From the NCBI GenBank assembly GCA_016207925.1, contig JACQZB010000115.1:1-35255 (forward strand): 35,255 nucleotides of DNA. Direction: 5' to 3'. The notes under the pieces were generated by a model. The model was given only the letters and a program-made list of their open reading frames with translations. It did no database searches and was not told the origin of the DNA. This stretch comes from Nitrospinota bacterium (GTDB lineage: Bacteria; Nitrospinota_A; UBA7883). A program made the translations under genes and the position numbers. This document shows positions 13,517 to 20,607 of this stretch, piece by piece. The stretch's first letter is position 1. Each line of letters starts with the position of its first letter.

Positions 13517-14962
13517 ATGGGATTCTTTGGTTTCGGTAAAGACAAAATCCCGTCCCTGGTGGAAAAATTCCCCAAGGCCGACCCCGGCCGCCGCCGCGAA
13601 ATACTCTCCGAGCTTTCGCAATCATCGGAACGGGCGGTGGACGCCGTGGTGGAGTTGGCCCAAGGGGGATCGTTGACCGCCGCCGACGCCGAATTGATCT
13701 TAGGCTCCTTGCGCGACCGTCCGGCGTATGAGCGCCTGCTGATCCATCTGGGCAGCCGGTTCGAGGCGGTCCGCAACCTGGCGTTCAAGGTCATCCGGCA
13801 GAAGTGGGGTCCTATCGCCATGCCGGATTTCGCCAACCTATTGGGCAGCGACGACTCATTCGTGCGCGCCATGGCGGCGGATTTCATCCGCGAGTATCCC
13901 AAAAAAGCGCCCGTCCACAAGGTGGCGCAACTGCTCAAAAGCCAGGACCGGGGCAAACGGCGCAAGGCCATGGAGGTGCTGGCGGCCATCGGCGCGCGCG
14001 AAGCGGTGGCGGCGCTGGAGGAGGCGCTGGAAAGCGACGATCCCTGGATGCGCGGACGGGCGCTGGAGGCGCTGCGCGAGCTTGGCGGCAAGGAGGCCAT
14101 CGGCGGCATCCGCAAGCTGCTGGCCACGGAGACCGATCCGGGCGTAACCCAGCTTGCCATAGAGGCGTTGCGGGCGGTGGGCGCCCCGCAGGACGCCATG
14201 GCGCTGCTCGAACGGCTTAAATCCCCCGACCTAGTGACGCGCCAGCTCGCCGCGGACGCCATCGCCCATATCGGCGACGCCTCCGTGGTGCCCGCCGTGG
14301 TCAAACTTATGCGCGACAGCGACGTGAACACCCGCCGCATGGCCGCCGACGTGCTGCGCGGCCTGCGCGATCCGGACACGGTCACCACACTGGTAAGCGC
14401 GCTTAAAGACGCCGACTGGTGGGTGCGCGAAATCGCCGTTGAAGCCCTGGCCGGAATGAAAATGGAAGGGGTGCGCGACACCCTGCGTCAGCTTTTGTAC
14501 GACGGCGACCACTACACGCGGCGCATGGCCGCCGAATATTTTACCCACGTGGCCGAGCCTGCCGCCTTTGACCGGCTGGTGGAACTGCTCAAGGACGACG
14601 ACTGGTGGGTGCGGGAGAAAAGCGTGCTGGCCCTTGGCAAGTTGGGCGACCCGCGCGCCATCAAGCACATCGCCCCCTACGTGGAGGACCGCAACATCCG
14701 CCTGACGGTGCCGGAGGCGGTGGGAATGATCGGCGGCATGGAGTCCAAGCGCGCGCTGTTGGTCATGGCCGGCCACCGCGAAAGCGCCGTGCGGATAAAG
14801 GTTGTGCGCGCGCTGGAAGCCATTGGAGACTCCGACGCCGGAAAAATCCTGCGCCAGATGACGCGCGACCCCAGCCCCGACGTGGCCGAACAGGCCACCC
14901 GCGCGCTCGCGGTTGTCACCGCCGCCAATCCCGCGCCCCCCTCGTCGCGCGTCGCCACCTAG
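13517..14962 (+). CDS. HEAT-repeat (PBS-lyase-like) scaffold protein
   Basis: A 481-residue cytoplasmic protein made almost entirely of HEAT repeats of about 31 residues. Repeats are easy to see: LLGSDDSFVRAMAADFIREYP, LESDDPWMRGRALEALRELGGKEAIGGI, LKDADWWVREIAVEALAGM and LKDDDWWVREKSVLALGKLGDPRAI. The repeated D-x-W-(V/M)-R pattern is that of the PBS-lyase/HEAT subfamily, which mostly serves protein-protein binding. No catalytic domain or membrane segment is present. The partner is unknown. It is a single gene between a Fur-type remnant and the second accessory island. Confidence 0.88.
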   Translation: MGFFGFGKDKIPSLVEKFPKADPGRRREILSELSQSSERAVDAVVELAQGGSLTAADAELILGSLRDRPAYERLLIHLGSRFEAVRNLAFKVIRQKWGPIAMPDFANLLGSDDSFVRAMAADFIREYPKKAPVHKVAQLLKSQDRGKRRKAMEVLAAIGAREAVAALEEALESDDPWMRGRALEALRELGGKEAIGGIRKLLATETDPGVTQLAIEALRAVGAPQDAMALLERLKSPDLVTRQLAADAIAHIGDASVVPAVVKLMRDSDVNTRRMAADVLRGLRDPDTVTTLVSALKDADWWVREIAVEALAGMKMEGVRDTLRQLLYDGDHYTRRMAAEYFTHVAEPAAFDRLVELLKDDDWWVREKSVLALGKLGDPRAIKHIAPYVEDRNIRLTVPEAVGMIGGMESKRALLVMAGHRESAVRIKVVRALEAIGDSDAGKILRQMTRDPSPDVAEQATRALAVVTAANPAPPSSRVAT

Positions 14963-15101
14963 CGGCGGTAACCTGCAACGGGCACGGCAACCCCTGCCCT
15001 TACACTCGCGCCATCCGCCCCCTCGCCCCTCGCCCCTTGCGGGTGGCCTCCTTCGCATTCGCTCAGGATAAACTCCGGGCCGGGTGAGGGGGACACGGTA
15101 A
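14963..15101. other. intergenic gap with C-rich, repeat-like DNA
   Basis: No gene. The stretch is rich in CCCCTCGCCCCT-type tracts followed by GCATTCGCTCAGGAT and AACTCCGGGC, a composition common in dispersed intergenic repeats, but no second copy is seen in this window. Confidence 0.25.
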
Positions 15102-16925
15102 GTGATTAGGGAAAACCTATTTTCCGCGACATGGAAAGCGATCAGTTACAGGTTCCGCTTCTCTCTTTTGACAGGCATTGATTGCATAATTCTCCTGTGG
15201 TTGGTTTTGCGTCTCTTCCTGCCCACCGCCCTGTTCGGGCAGATTGCCATGGGGGTAATCGGATTGTACGTCTGGATATCCCTGTGGGGGGTGATAGACG
15301 TGCTGCTGCACCGCTTCGCCATGGACTACGCCTACCGGACCTTCGCCGAAGTCCGCAACCTGGGGCTGGGGTCCGCCGCCATCCAGACATTCTCCACCAG
15401 TTCGCTCAAGACACTCTCGAATTTCGCCACCATGCGGTGGCTGGCGGGCGGCATCGCCGCCGCGGTGGGCGGGATGATCGGGTTCAAGGGAGCCGCCGCG
15501 CTGACTTCCGTGGCCAACCGCATGACCTCCACGCAGGAAAGCGCCGCGCAGCGGGCGGGGGCCATGGCCTCGCCGGAAGGCCGGGCGCAGATGCTCACCA
15601 GCCAGGAAATGGCCGGCGCCACCCTGGGCAACCACCCGGAATTCGGCGCCGGGGCGTACATGGACCGCATGTTGGCCAAGCAGCGCGCCGATATGCGGGA
15701 ATTCGGCATGACGCGGGGCCATTTCGGCTCCACCGAGGCCATGACGGACGCGCAAGCGCATGCGGGCACGGCGAGAAGCATGGCATCCATCGAGGATGCG
15801 AGGATAACAGGCGTCGAAGGCGCCATGGAGATCGCCGGACGCGGAGCATCTCGCCGGCTGGACCACGCCATAGGCACCACGAATGAAGATATGAGCAAAC
15901 TTGGCGCGCTTGACGCCGCGAGAGACCGAATCACCGCGGATAAGATCACCCCCGATATGCAGGCCGAAATGACCGAGGCCCGGCTTGGCGCCGAATACGG
16001 CGCCGCGATCAAGCAGGGGAATTTCGAACAGGCGGCTGAACTTGCGTCCAAGAAAATGACCGCCGACGTGGAGCGATTCGGGCATCTCTCCGAAGGAGAA
16101 CTCCGCCAACTTGGGGCGCTTCAAGCGTCGGCGGACTCCGCCCGCGCCAAGCACGGCGACACGTCGAAGGAATATCACGCGGCGGCGGTTAAATTGGAAC
16201 AGGCGTATGGGGCCGCCGGCGTGTATTCCAGCCCGCGGGCCGCCGGCGCGGTCGCCGGGACACGGGAGCAGCAAAGCATCGCCGATACCATGGCGACCGA
16301 TAAGTTCTGGCGCGGCGACTACGGCAGCATGGGCGAAGCGAAACTCATCGATCATGTTTCCAAGAACGCGGGCTATCTCATTGGTCAGGGCGATGCCCGC
16401 CTTGGCGCCAGCATGCGGACCTCCGAAGGCGCCGAACGCGCCGGGCTGGTGGCTTCCGGCAAGGCTATTGGTGATTTCGTGCAAAGGTCGGGCATGACCT
16501 ACGATTCAAGCACGGGAGTGCTTCGCATCGAAGCCAAACAGGACACGGGGATTATCGGAACCGTTCTCGGAACTAAACTATCGGGCGCGGGCGCGGCAAC
16601 GATTGATATTGGCTCCAAGGACAGCAAGAACATTGATCTCAACACGGCGATGTCCACCGCGGTGTGGAATGCCGTCAACAAGGAAGCCTCCCAACATGCC
16701 GGAGGCGCGGAATGGGCGAACCAGGAATATGCCCGGCGGATGAACATGATGGTCGGCCGCGCGCAGGGGGAGGCAGCCTCAACCCAAGATAACCCCATGC
16801 AATCAAACCAGCCTTCCGGGGCGCACTATGGGGCCACCGGCCCCGCCCGGGCCGCAATTGGGGCGGCGGGCGACATCGCGCAATCAGTAATGGATGCCAA
16901 CAAGCATCCCTTGGAACGAAAGTAA
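15102..16925 (+). CDS. TraG-N-like membrane protein, possibly shortened
   Basis: A 607-residue protein. Three or four hydrophobic segments occupy residues about 18-60 and 110-140 (IDCIILLWLVLRLFLP, GVIGLYVWISLWGVIDVLL, WLAGGIAAAVGGMIGF). The remaining 450 residues are Ala/Gly/Met-rich, low-complexity helices with many Met and Gln, ending HPLERK. This layout resembles the last membrane spans and the long soluble tail of TraG-type mating-pair proteins of conjugative elements; the missing earlier spans suggest shortening. A TAA directly precedes the GTG start, so the frame cannot extend upstream. No other conjugation gene is nearby. Confidence 0.55.
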   Translation: MIRENLFSATWKAISYRFRFSLLTGIDCIILLWLVLRLFLPTALFGQIAMGVIGLYVWISLWGVIDVLLHRFAMDYAYRTFAEVRNLGLGSAAIQTFSTSSLKTLSNFATMRWLAGGIAAAVGGMIGFKGAAALTSVANRMTSTQESAAQRAGAMASPEGRAQMLTSQEMAGATLGNHPEFGAGAYMDRMLAKQRADMREFGMTRGHFGSTEAMTDAQAHAGTARSMASIEDARITGVEGAMEIAGRGASRRLDHAIGTTNEDMSKLGALDAARDRITADKITPDMQAEMTEARLGAEYGAAIKQGNFEQAAELASKKMTADVERFGHLSEGELRQLGALQASADSARAKHGDTSKEYHAAAVKLEQAYGAAGVYSSPRAAGAVAGTREQQSIADTMATDKFWRGDYGSMGEAKLIDHVSKNAGYLIGQGDARLGASMRTSEGAERAGLVASGKAIGDFVQRSGMTYDSSTGVLRIEAKQDTGIIGTVLGTKLSGAGAATIDIGSKDSKNIDLNTAMSTAVWNAVNKEASQHAGGAEWANQEYARRMNMMVGRAQGEAASTQDNPMQSNQPSGAHYGATGPARAAIGAAGDIAQSVMDANKHPLERK

Positions 16926-16992
16926 TTTCAGTTAAGCGGGGGCAACAAAAAGAAGAAGATTGAGTGGTATGGCGGTATTGCGCGGCTACTGA

Positions 16993-17229
16993 TCAATCAT
17001 CGAAGTGGGGACGATATCCAATAGCATGAGCAGAAGTGTCAGTGCCCGTATACGCATGAAGCACTTCATGAAGCCGCTCCGATTCTTCGTCGGAGCAACC
17101 GAGGTCGGCGCGGCCCTTGCAGGTCTTAACAACCACGGGGAATAGGACTACCGTGGCGGCGAACATCACCAGCGCCACCATCTTCCCGGGCTCCAACCCC
17201 ATCAAAAAGTTCAACGCCAAGTCCATCAT
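16993..17229 (-). CDS. small single-span membrane protein, PspB-like layout
   Basis: A 78-residue protein: a short N-terminus, one membrane span at about residues 17-35 (MVALVMFAATVVLFPVVV), then a charged tail with SDEESERLHEVLHAY. The size, the single N-terminal span and the S-x-x-E-x-x-R-L-x-E helix after it recall phage-shock protein B, but the match is too weak to name it so. A GAAGGA ribosome binding site precedes the ATG pair at 17229. It is convergent with the TraG-like gene and divergent from the Phd/RelE pair, each with its own promoter. Confidence 0.6.
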   Translation of the reverse strand: MMDLALNFLMGLEPGKMVALVMFAATVVLFPVVVKTCKGRADLGCSDEESERLHEVLHAYTGTDTSAHAIGYRPHFDD

Positions 17230-17279
17230 CGTCCTTCGCCTTCTCTCGAATTGCCATCATCATCGTTCATGCTGGATAT

Positions 17280-17309
17280 ACTATCGCACATTCCCCATCC
17301 CCTTGTCAA
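17280..17309 (-). promoter_or_regulatory. promoter of the 78-residue membrane protein
   Basis: On the minus strand a perfect TTGACA (17304-17309) is 18 bases from GATAGT (17280-17285), which is preceded by TGC as in extended -10 promoters. The leader is about 45 bases. Confidence 0.5.
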
Positions 17310-17334
17310 GAAATATTTACATATTTTCCGGCTA

Positions 17335-17363
17335 TTGATTAATCCATGGATTATGGGTATACT
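17335..17363 (+). promoter_or_regulatory. promoter of the Phd/RelE operon, implying a leaderless start
   Basis: TTGATT (17335-17340) lies 17 bases from TATACT (17358-17363). Transcription would start near 17370, exactly at a GTG in the antitoxin frame. The ATG at 17346 overlaps the promoter and cannot be the start. Confidence 0.55.
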
Positions 17364-17369
17364 GTCCCC

Positions 17370-17645
17370 GTGAATAACCACTCAAGGCGCGGCGGTATGA
17401 TCATCATTGACGCAACGGCCTTTCAAAGGAACGGCGGGCTGTATTTCCAGAAAGCGGCGGCGGAACCCGTCACCATCACCAAACACGGGCGCCCCGCCGT
17501 GACACTTATCAGCCACGACGAATACGAACGCCTGAAAGCCATGGAGGACGCCTATTGGGCCATCCGGGCAAAGGCCGCGGAATCCTCCGGCGCCCTGGGC
17601 CACAAGAAAGCCCTCAGGCTGATCGAGGAGGCGGCCAGGGGATGA
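17370..17645 (+). CDS. Phd/YefM-family antitoxin
   Basis: The antitoxin half of a type II toxin-antitoxin pair. It carries the Phd/YefM fold: a DATAFQRNGGLYFQKAAAEPVTITKHGRPAVTLISHDEYERLKAME core, in which the ITKHGRPAV strand and the SHDEYERL helix are typical, followed by the toxin-neutralising C-terminal helix. The start is uncertain. GTG at 17370 coincides with the predicted transcription start (91 residues, leaderless); ATG at 17397 gives 82 residues and has only a poor AAGGCG upstream. Its TGA overlaps the toxin ATG (ATGA). The operon probably represses itself, as usual for this family. Confidence 0.9.
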   Translation: MNNHSRRGGMIIIDATAFQRNGGLYFQKAAAEPVTITKHGRPAVTLISHDEYERLKAMEDAYWAIRAKAAESSGALGHKKALRLIEEAARG

Positions 17646-17869
17646 CCCTTTCGATCAGCCGCGCCGCCGCCGCCAGCCTTGCGGAGCTTGCGCCGGGCGT
17701 CCGGCGGGCGGCGGCGTACGCCATCCTAGCCCTGCTGGACGACCCTCACGGGCCTGGAACCGCGCGCATGACCAATCACCCGTACTGGTATAAGGACGCG
17801 GCGGGCGCCAGGATTGTGTATGCGGAGTCCCCCGGCGCCGTGAAGATAGTGGAAATTGGGTTGAAATAA
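17642..17869 (+). CDS. RelE/ParE-family toxin
   Basis: A 75-residue toxin of the RelE/ParE superfamily, coupled to the Phd-type antitoxin by a four-base overlap. The pattern fits: SRAAAASLAELAPGVRRAAAYAILALLDDPHGPG helices, then the short strands WYKDAAGARIVYAESPGAVKIVEIGLK. Members cut ribosome-bound mRNA (RelE) or poison gyrase (ParE); the sequence does not settle which. It is shorter than most RelE proteins, which average about 85-95 residues. Confidence 0.82.
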   Translation: MTLSISRAAAASLAELAPGVRRAAAYAILALLDDPHGPGTARMTNHPYWYKDAAGARIVYAESPGAVKIVEIGLK

Positions 17870-17919
17870 CCATCCGGCGGCATGGCATCGGTTCACTTTT
17901 ACGTGTACCATTTTAGCCA

Positions 17920-18096
17920 ATGAAATATCGCGAGTTAATCAGAAGAATCCGCGAATTGGGATACTACCTGCCGCGCGAAGGCGCAAATCATGAGATATGG
18001 ACCAATGGAGAACGGAGCCTCATCATCCCCCGCCATCCAGAGATCAGGGAAGGAACAGCGGCGGGCATCATCAAGAAAGCGGAAGGGAGGGATTAA
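17920..18096 (+). CDS. hicA: HicA-family mRNA interferase toxin
   Basis: A 58-residue double-stranded-RNA-binding-fold toxin. It shows the HicA pattern: MKYRELIRRIRELGYYL, PREGANHEIW with the catalytic His24, the GERSLIIPRHPEIREGTAAGIIKKA stretch. It cleaves mRNA until neutralised by HicB. It is one base upstream of hicB, which has GGGAGGG just before it. No Shine-Dalgarno sequence precedes its own ATG, so translation may be weak or leaderless. The gene is below 60 residues and easy to miss. Confidence 0.92.
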   Translation: MKYRELIRRIRELGYYLPREGANHEIWTNGERSLIIPRHPEIREGTAAGIIKKAEGRD

Positions 18097-18097
18097 G

Positions 18098-18523
18098 ATG
18101 TTCATTGCAGGCCATTTGATTAAACCGGATCGGACTGGTTATTGGGGCGTGGAGATTCAGGCCCTCGACATTCTTACCCAAGGGAAGACGAGAAGGAACG
18201 CCCACGCCATGGCGAAAGAAGCCGTGGAGTTATTAGCCGAAGCGGAGGGGTATGCCAACCTGAACGTTACCATCACGCCGGCGGAGGGAGATGTGTTTTT
18301 CGTCGGGTCGGACGATCCAAAAACACTCATTGCGTTTATACTCCGAAGGCTCCGGAAACGGCGCGGGTTGACCATTGAGCAAGTGGCTAACCGGATGGGG
18401 TCCGCGTCGAAGAATGCTTATGCCAGGTACGAACAGGGTAAATCAGCGCCGAGCTTTGAAAAGCTTGATGAGCTTCTTAACGCCATAGATCCGGGGTCAC
18501 GAATGTACCTCAACGTCGCCTAG
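18098..18523 (+). CDS. hicB: HicB-family antitoxin with XRE domain
   Basis: A 141-residue antitoxin. The N-terminal half is the partially degraded RNase-H-like HicB fold (GYWGVEIQALDILTQGKTRRNAHAMAKEAVELL), and the C-terminal half from about residue 85 is a Cro/C1-type helix-turn-helix (LRKRRGLTIEQVANRMGSASKNAYARYEQGKSAPSFEKLDELL), which represses the hicAB operon. The start at 18098 follows hicA's stop by one base and has GGAGGG upstream; the longer ORF from 17990 overlaps hicA out of frame and is rejected. Confidence 0.92.
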   Translation: MFIAGHLIKPDRTGYWGVEIQALDILTQGKTRRNAHAMAKEAVELLAEAEGYANLNVTITPAEGDVFFVGSDDPKTLIAFILRRLRKRRGLTIEQVANRMGSASKNAYARYEQGKSAPSFEKLDELLNAIDPGSRMYLNVA

Positions 18524-18576
18524 CCGCTCTCCCCCGTACCCCTTGGCGTACATTGACCGTCAAGATGCCATTGGGG

Positions 18577-18610
18577 CGAAAAATTCCGCCTTCCGTGGCG
18601 GAATTTTTCG
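18577..18610. terminator. perfect 14-bp hairpin, likely bidirectional terminator
   Basis: CGAAAAATTCCGCC (18577-18590) and GGCGGAATTTTTCG (18597-18610) pair perfectly around a six-base loop. The stem ends in A5/T5, giving a T-rich tail in either direction. It closes the hicAB operon. Confidence 0.8.
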
Positions 18611-18724
18611 AGCCTCCCCCTATTGCCCGAACCTGATCTTCAACCCCGCCCCCGCCCGCGGCGGATCATTGATGTCCAGGGGCAAGGCCGCCTCCCTATC
18701 CTCGCGGGGATTGGGGGGGATGGG

Positions 18725-18753
18725 TTGACACATCCCGATCATGCGCACATAAT
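18725..18753 (+). promoter_or_regulatory. higBA promoter, almost leaderless
   Basis: A perfect TTGACA (18725-18730) is 17 bases from CATAAT (18748-18753). Transcription would start at about 18760, only four bases before the toxin ATG at 18764, and there is no ribosome binding site. Confidence 0.62.
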
Positions 18754-18763
18754 GTAGCCACCG

Positions 18764-19072
18764 ATGAGAATTATATCCAAGCGGCGCATCAATGAATTCG
18801 CGGGCTTGCGTAGTGATGCGCGGGAACCGTTGGAACGATGGTACAGAATCACTAAACGCGCTGAATGGAAAAATTTTCCTGATATCAGGAAGGTGTTCCC
18901 CCACGCGGACTGGATTACCCTTGCAAGCGGGAAAACGGTCATCGTTTTCAACATCGCCGGGACAAAGTACAGGCTGGTGACAGCGGCGCATTTTAACATC
19001 GGAAGGGTATATGTGTTGGTGATTTTGACCCACGCCGAATATTCGCGTGAGTCATGGAAGGAGACATTATGA
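18764..19072 (+). CDS. higB: HigB-family mRNA interferase toxin
   Basis: A 102-residue RelE-superfamily toxin of the HigB type, encoded before its antitoxin as usual for hig loci. The diagnostic C-terminal half is present: GKTVIVFNIAGTKYRLVTAAHFNIGRVYVLVILTHAEYSRESWKET, with the KYRL strand and THAEY motif. The N-terminal part holds an ERWYRITKRAEWKNFPDIRKVFPHADWI helix-strand stretch. It overlaps the antitoxin by four bases (ATGA). The message seems almost leaderless. Confidence 0.93.
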   Translation: MRIISKRRINEFAGLRSDAREPLERWYRITKRAEWKNFPDIRKVFPHADWITLASGKTVIVFNIAGTKYRLVTAAHFNIGRVYVLVILTHAEYSRESWKETL

Positions 19073-19482
19073 AAACGGTTGCTGGCGATTTTCCTGACAC
19101 CTATCAGGAACTGGCGGGTATGTATATGCCCCGCCCCATCCATGGCGAAAAGGATTATAAGCGCGCGGCCAGGATCATTGACCGCTTGGCGGGGCATGAC
19201 TTGAGCCGTGACCAGGAGGACTACCTGTTGGCCGTTTCCCTATTTGTTGAGGCTTACGAAGACGATCATCACCCCATTAAACTCAAGCCAGTCACTCCCT
19301 TGGAAGCCCTGCGAATATTGGTTGAGGAACGCGGCATGAGCGCATCGGAACTTGGCCGGTTGTTGGGGAACAGAACCTTGGGGAGCGCGTTGCTGCGGGG
19401 GGACAGGGATCTAAGCAAGACGCACATACGGATTTTGGCTGATTACTTCAAGATCGAGCCGGGATATTTCATTACGGGTTGA
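19069..19482 (+). CDS. higA: HigA-type antitoxin with C-terminal XRE domain
   Basis: A 137-residue antitoxin. Residues 1-85 are helical and acidic (GEKDYKRAARIIDRLAGHDLSRDQEDYLLAVSLFVEAYE); from about 88 a Cro/C1 helix-turn-helix follows (EALRILVEERGMSASELGRLLGNRTLGSALLRGDRDLSKTHIRILADYF). The ATG at 19069 has a GGAG ribosome binding site six bases upstream and overlaps the toxin stop, so it is preferred to the ATG at 19054. It neutralises HigB and represses the operon. Confidence 0.92.
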   Translation: MKTVAGDFPDTYQELAGMYMPRPIHGEKDYKRAARIIDRLAGHDLSRDQEDYLLAVSLFVEAYEDDHHPIKLKPVTPLEALRILVEERGMSASELGRLLGNRTLGSALLRGDRDLSKTHIRILADYFKIEPGYFITG

Positions 19483-19484
19483 CC

Positions 19485-19584
19485 CATGCCGGGAAAGCGG
19501 AGCGCGCGGGCCTTCACAAGCCCGTGGTGACCGGGATATTGAGCGGGAGCCTGCGCAAGGTCTCATTGGACAGGATCATCTACC
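19485..19584 (+). pseudogene. fragment of an XRE antitoxin gene
   Basis: Directly after higA, a frame without a credible start encodes AGKAERAGLHKPVVTGILSG followed by SLRKVSLDRII, the recognition-helix half of a Cro/C1 regulator of the kind found in many toxin-antitoxin pairs. It lacks its N-terminus and runs into the 3' end of the PIN toxin gene on the other strand. I read it as a decayed antitoxin cut by the arrival of its neighbour. Confidence 0.5.
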
Positions 19585-19981
19585 CGTCTTTCAGCCGCTC
19601 CCAAAACGCTCTGGGCGTGAGGATTCTAACGGTTCGATGATGTTTCAACGTCAATAAATCGCCGTCGCCGGTTATGATAATTCCGGCTCCGCCGCCCATG
19701 GCCGTCCCGATTATTTTTATATCGTCCTTATCCCTGCATTGCGAGTGTTCAATCTTTGCGGGTTCTACTACTTCCGAAATCTCCTTTAAGTAGCTTATCG
19801 CGGATTCAACGGTGTCCTTGGGCAGCCGTAATTTCCTGATAAGGTTCCTTTCGACCTCGGAAAGAATGTGCCCGCTCATTACAATGGTATGGCGGGCAAG
19901 GCACACCTCCAATACGTCGGCGCAAAGCCCCCGGGCCGCAAACGCGGCGATGATGACATTCGTATCGAGAACAACCCTCAC
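19580..19981 (-). CDS. PIN-domain toxin (VapC-like)
   Basis: A 133-residue PIN-domain ribonuclease, the toxin of a VapBC-type pair. The acidic active site is present: VLDTN gives Asp6, SEVERN gives Glu42 or Glu44, CRDKDD gives Asp84-87 and TGDGDLL gives Asp106/Asp108. The DxDD pattern and the final ILTPRAFWERL match the COG1569 (PIN_3) subgroup, whose targets include tRNA or rRNA in other members. It overlaps the antitoxin gene by four bases. The 3' end abuts an XRE-type gene fragment on the other strand. Confidence 0.92.
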   Translation of the reverse strand: MRVVLDTNVIIAAFAARGLCADVLEVCLARHTIVMSGHILSEVERNLIRKLRLPKDTVESAISYLKEISEVVEPAKIEHSQCRDKDDIKIIGTAMGGGAGIIITGDGDLLTLKHHRTVRILTPRAFWERLKDG

Positions 19982-20196
19982 GAGATGGCCTTGAAAACGT
20001 CCTCATCCGAGATCAAACCCTGCGCCTCCGCGAATGGCAGGATGCGCTTCCTCAAATGGCGGAACCGTTTGATGGCAAGATAATGGGAGACCGCGTCCCT
20101 GATGATCTCGCTCCTTGACGTTCCCTCAGCCTTGACGGCGGCGGCCAACTCCTTGCGGAGTTTCCCGGTAAGCCTGATGGTGATGGTGTCTTTCAT
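19978..20196 (-). CDS. ribbon-helix-helix antitoxin (VapB-like)
   Basis: A 72-residue CopG/Arc-type antitoxin: an N-terminal strand (DTITIRLTGKLRKEL), the helices (AAAVKAEGTSRSEIIRDAVSHYLAIKRF) and a C-terminal toxin-binding tail. The ATG at 20196 has AAGGAG eight bases upstream, better than the start at 20247. It probably represses its own promoter and binds the PIN toxin that it overlaps. Confidence 0.9.
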   Translation of the reverse strand: MKDTITIRLTGKLRKELAAAVKAEGTSRSEIIRDAVSHYLAIKRFRHLRKRILPFAEAQGLISDEDVFKAIS

Positions 20197-20607
20197 GCGC
20201 CCGCTCCTTTTGTAAGACAATGTAACACAGCGGCGGGGACATGTCAAAGAGACGGCCCTTGGGCGCCCCCGGGGCGAATACGATCAAGGGGAAGGGAAAC
20301 GGCCGGAAAAGGGGGCAAGGCTGGTTCAGCCGGCAACGGATTGCCGCACGGTTCGCCGGAGCGGCTATGAAAAAATGGCAAACGGCCGTTTACACAAAAT
20401 ATCTGTCAGACTCACTCGCGTTGCGCTTAATCATTGAACTTGGGCGTCCGTCACTCAATAAGACAACACCTGCCTGCCAGTCTTTCTCTGGGCCTGTTCG
20501 CCAGTATGCGACCTGTTTTCTATGTCAACTGGCATATCATTGCCTTAACCATGCTTGCCAATTATAACAGCGGGCGCCAGGCCCGATATTGCCATTCGCG
20601 TATCAAT
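20197..20607. other. intergenic stretch without a recognisable gene
   Basis: The first 30 bases belong to the promoter of the PIN/RHH pair. In the rest I see no protein-like frame, no tRNA and no strong terminator; one frame open on the plus strand continues antisense through the receiver-TPR gene and is a shadow. Base composition drops near 20390-20600, compared with the operons on either side. Confidence 0.4.
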
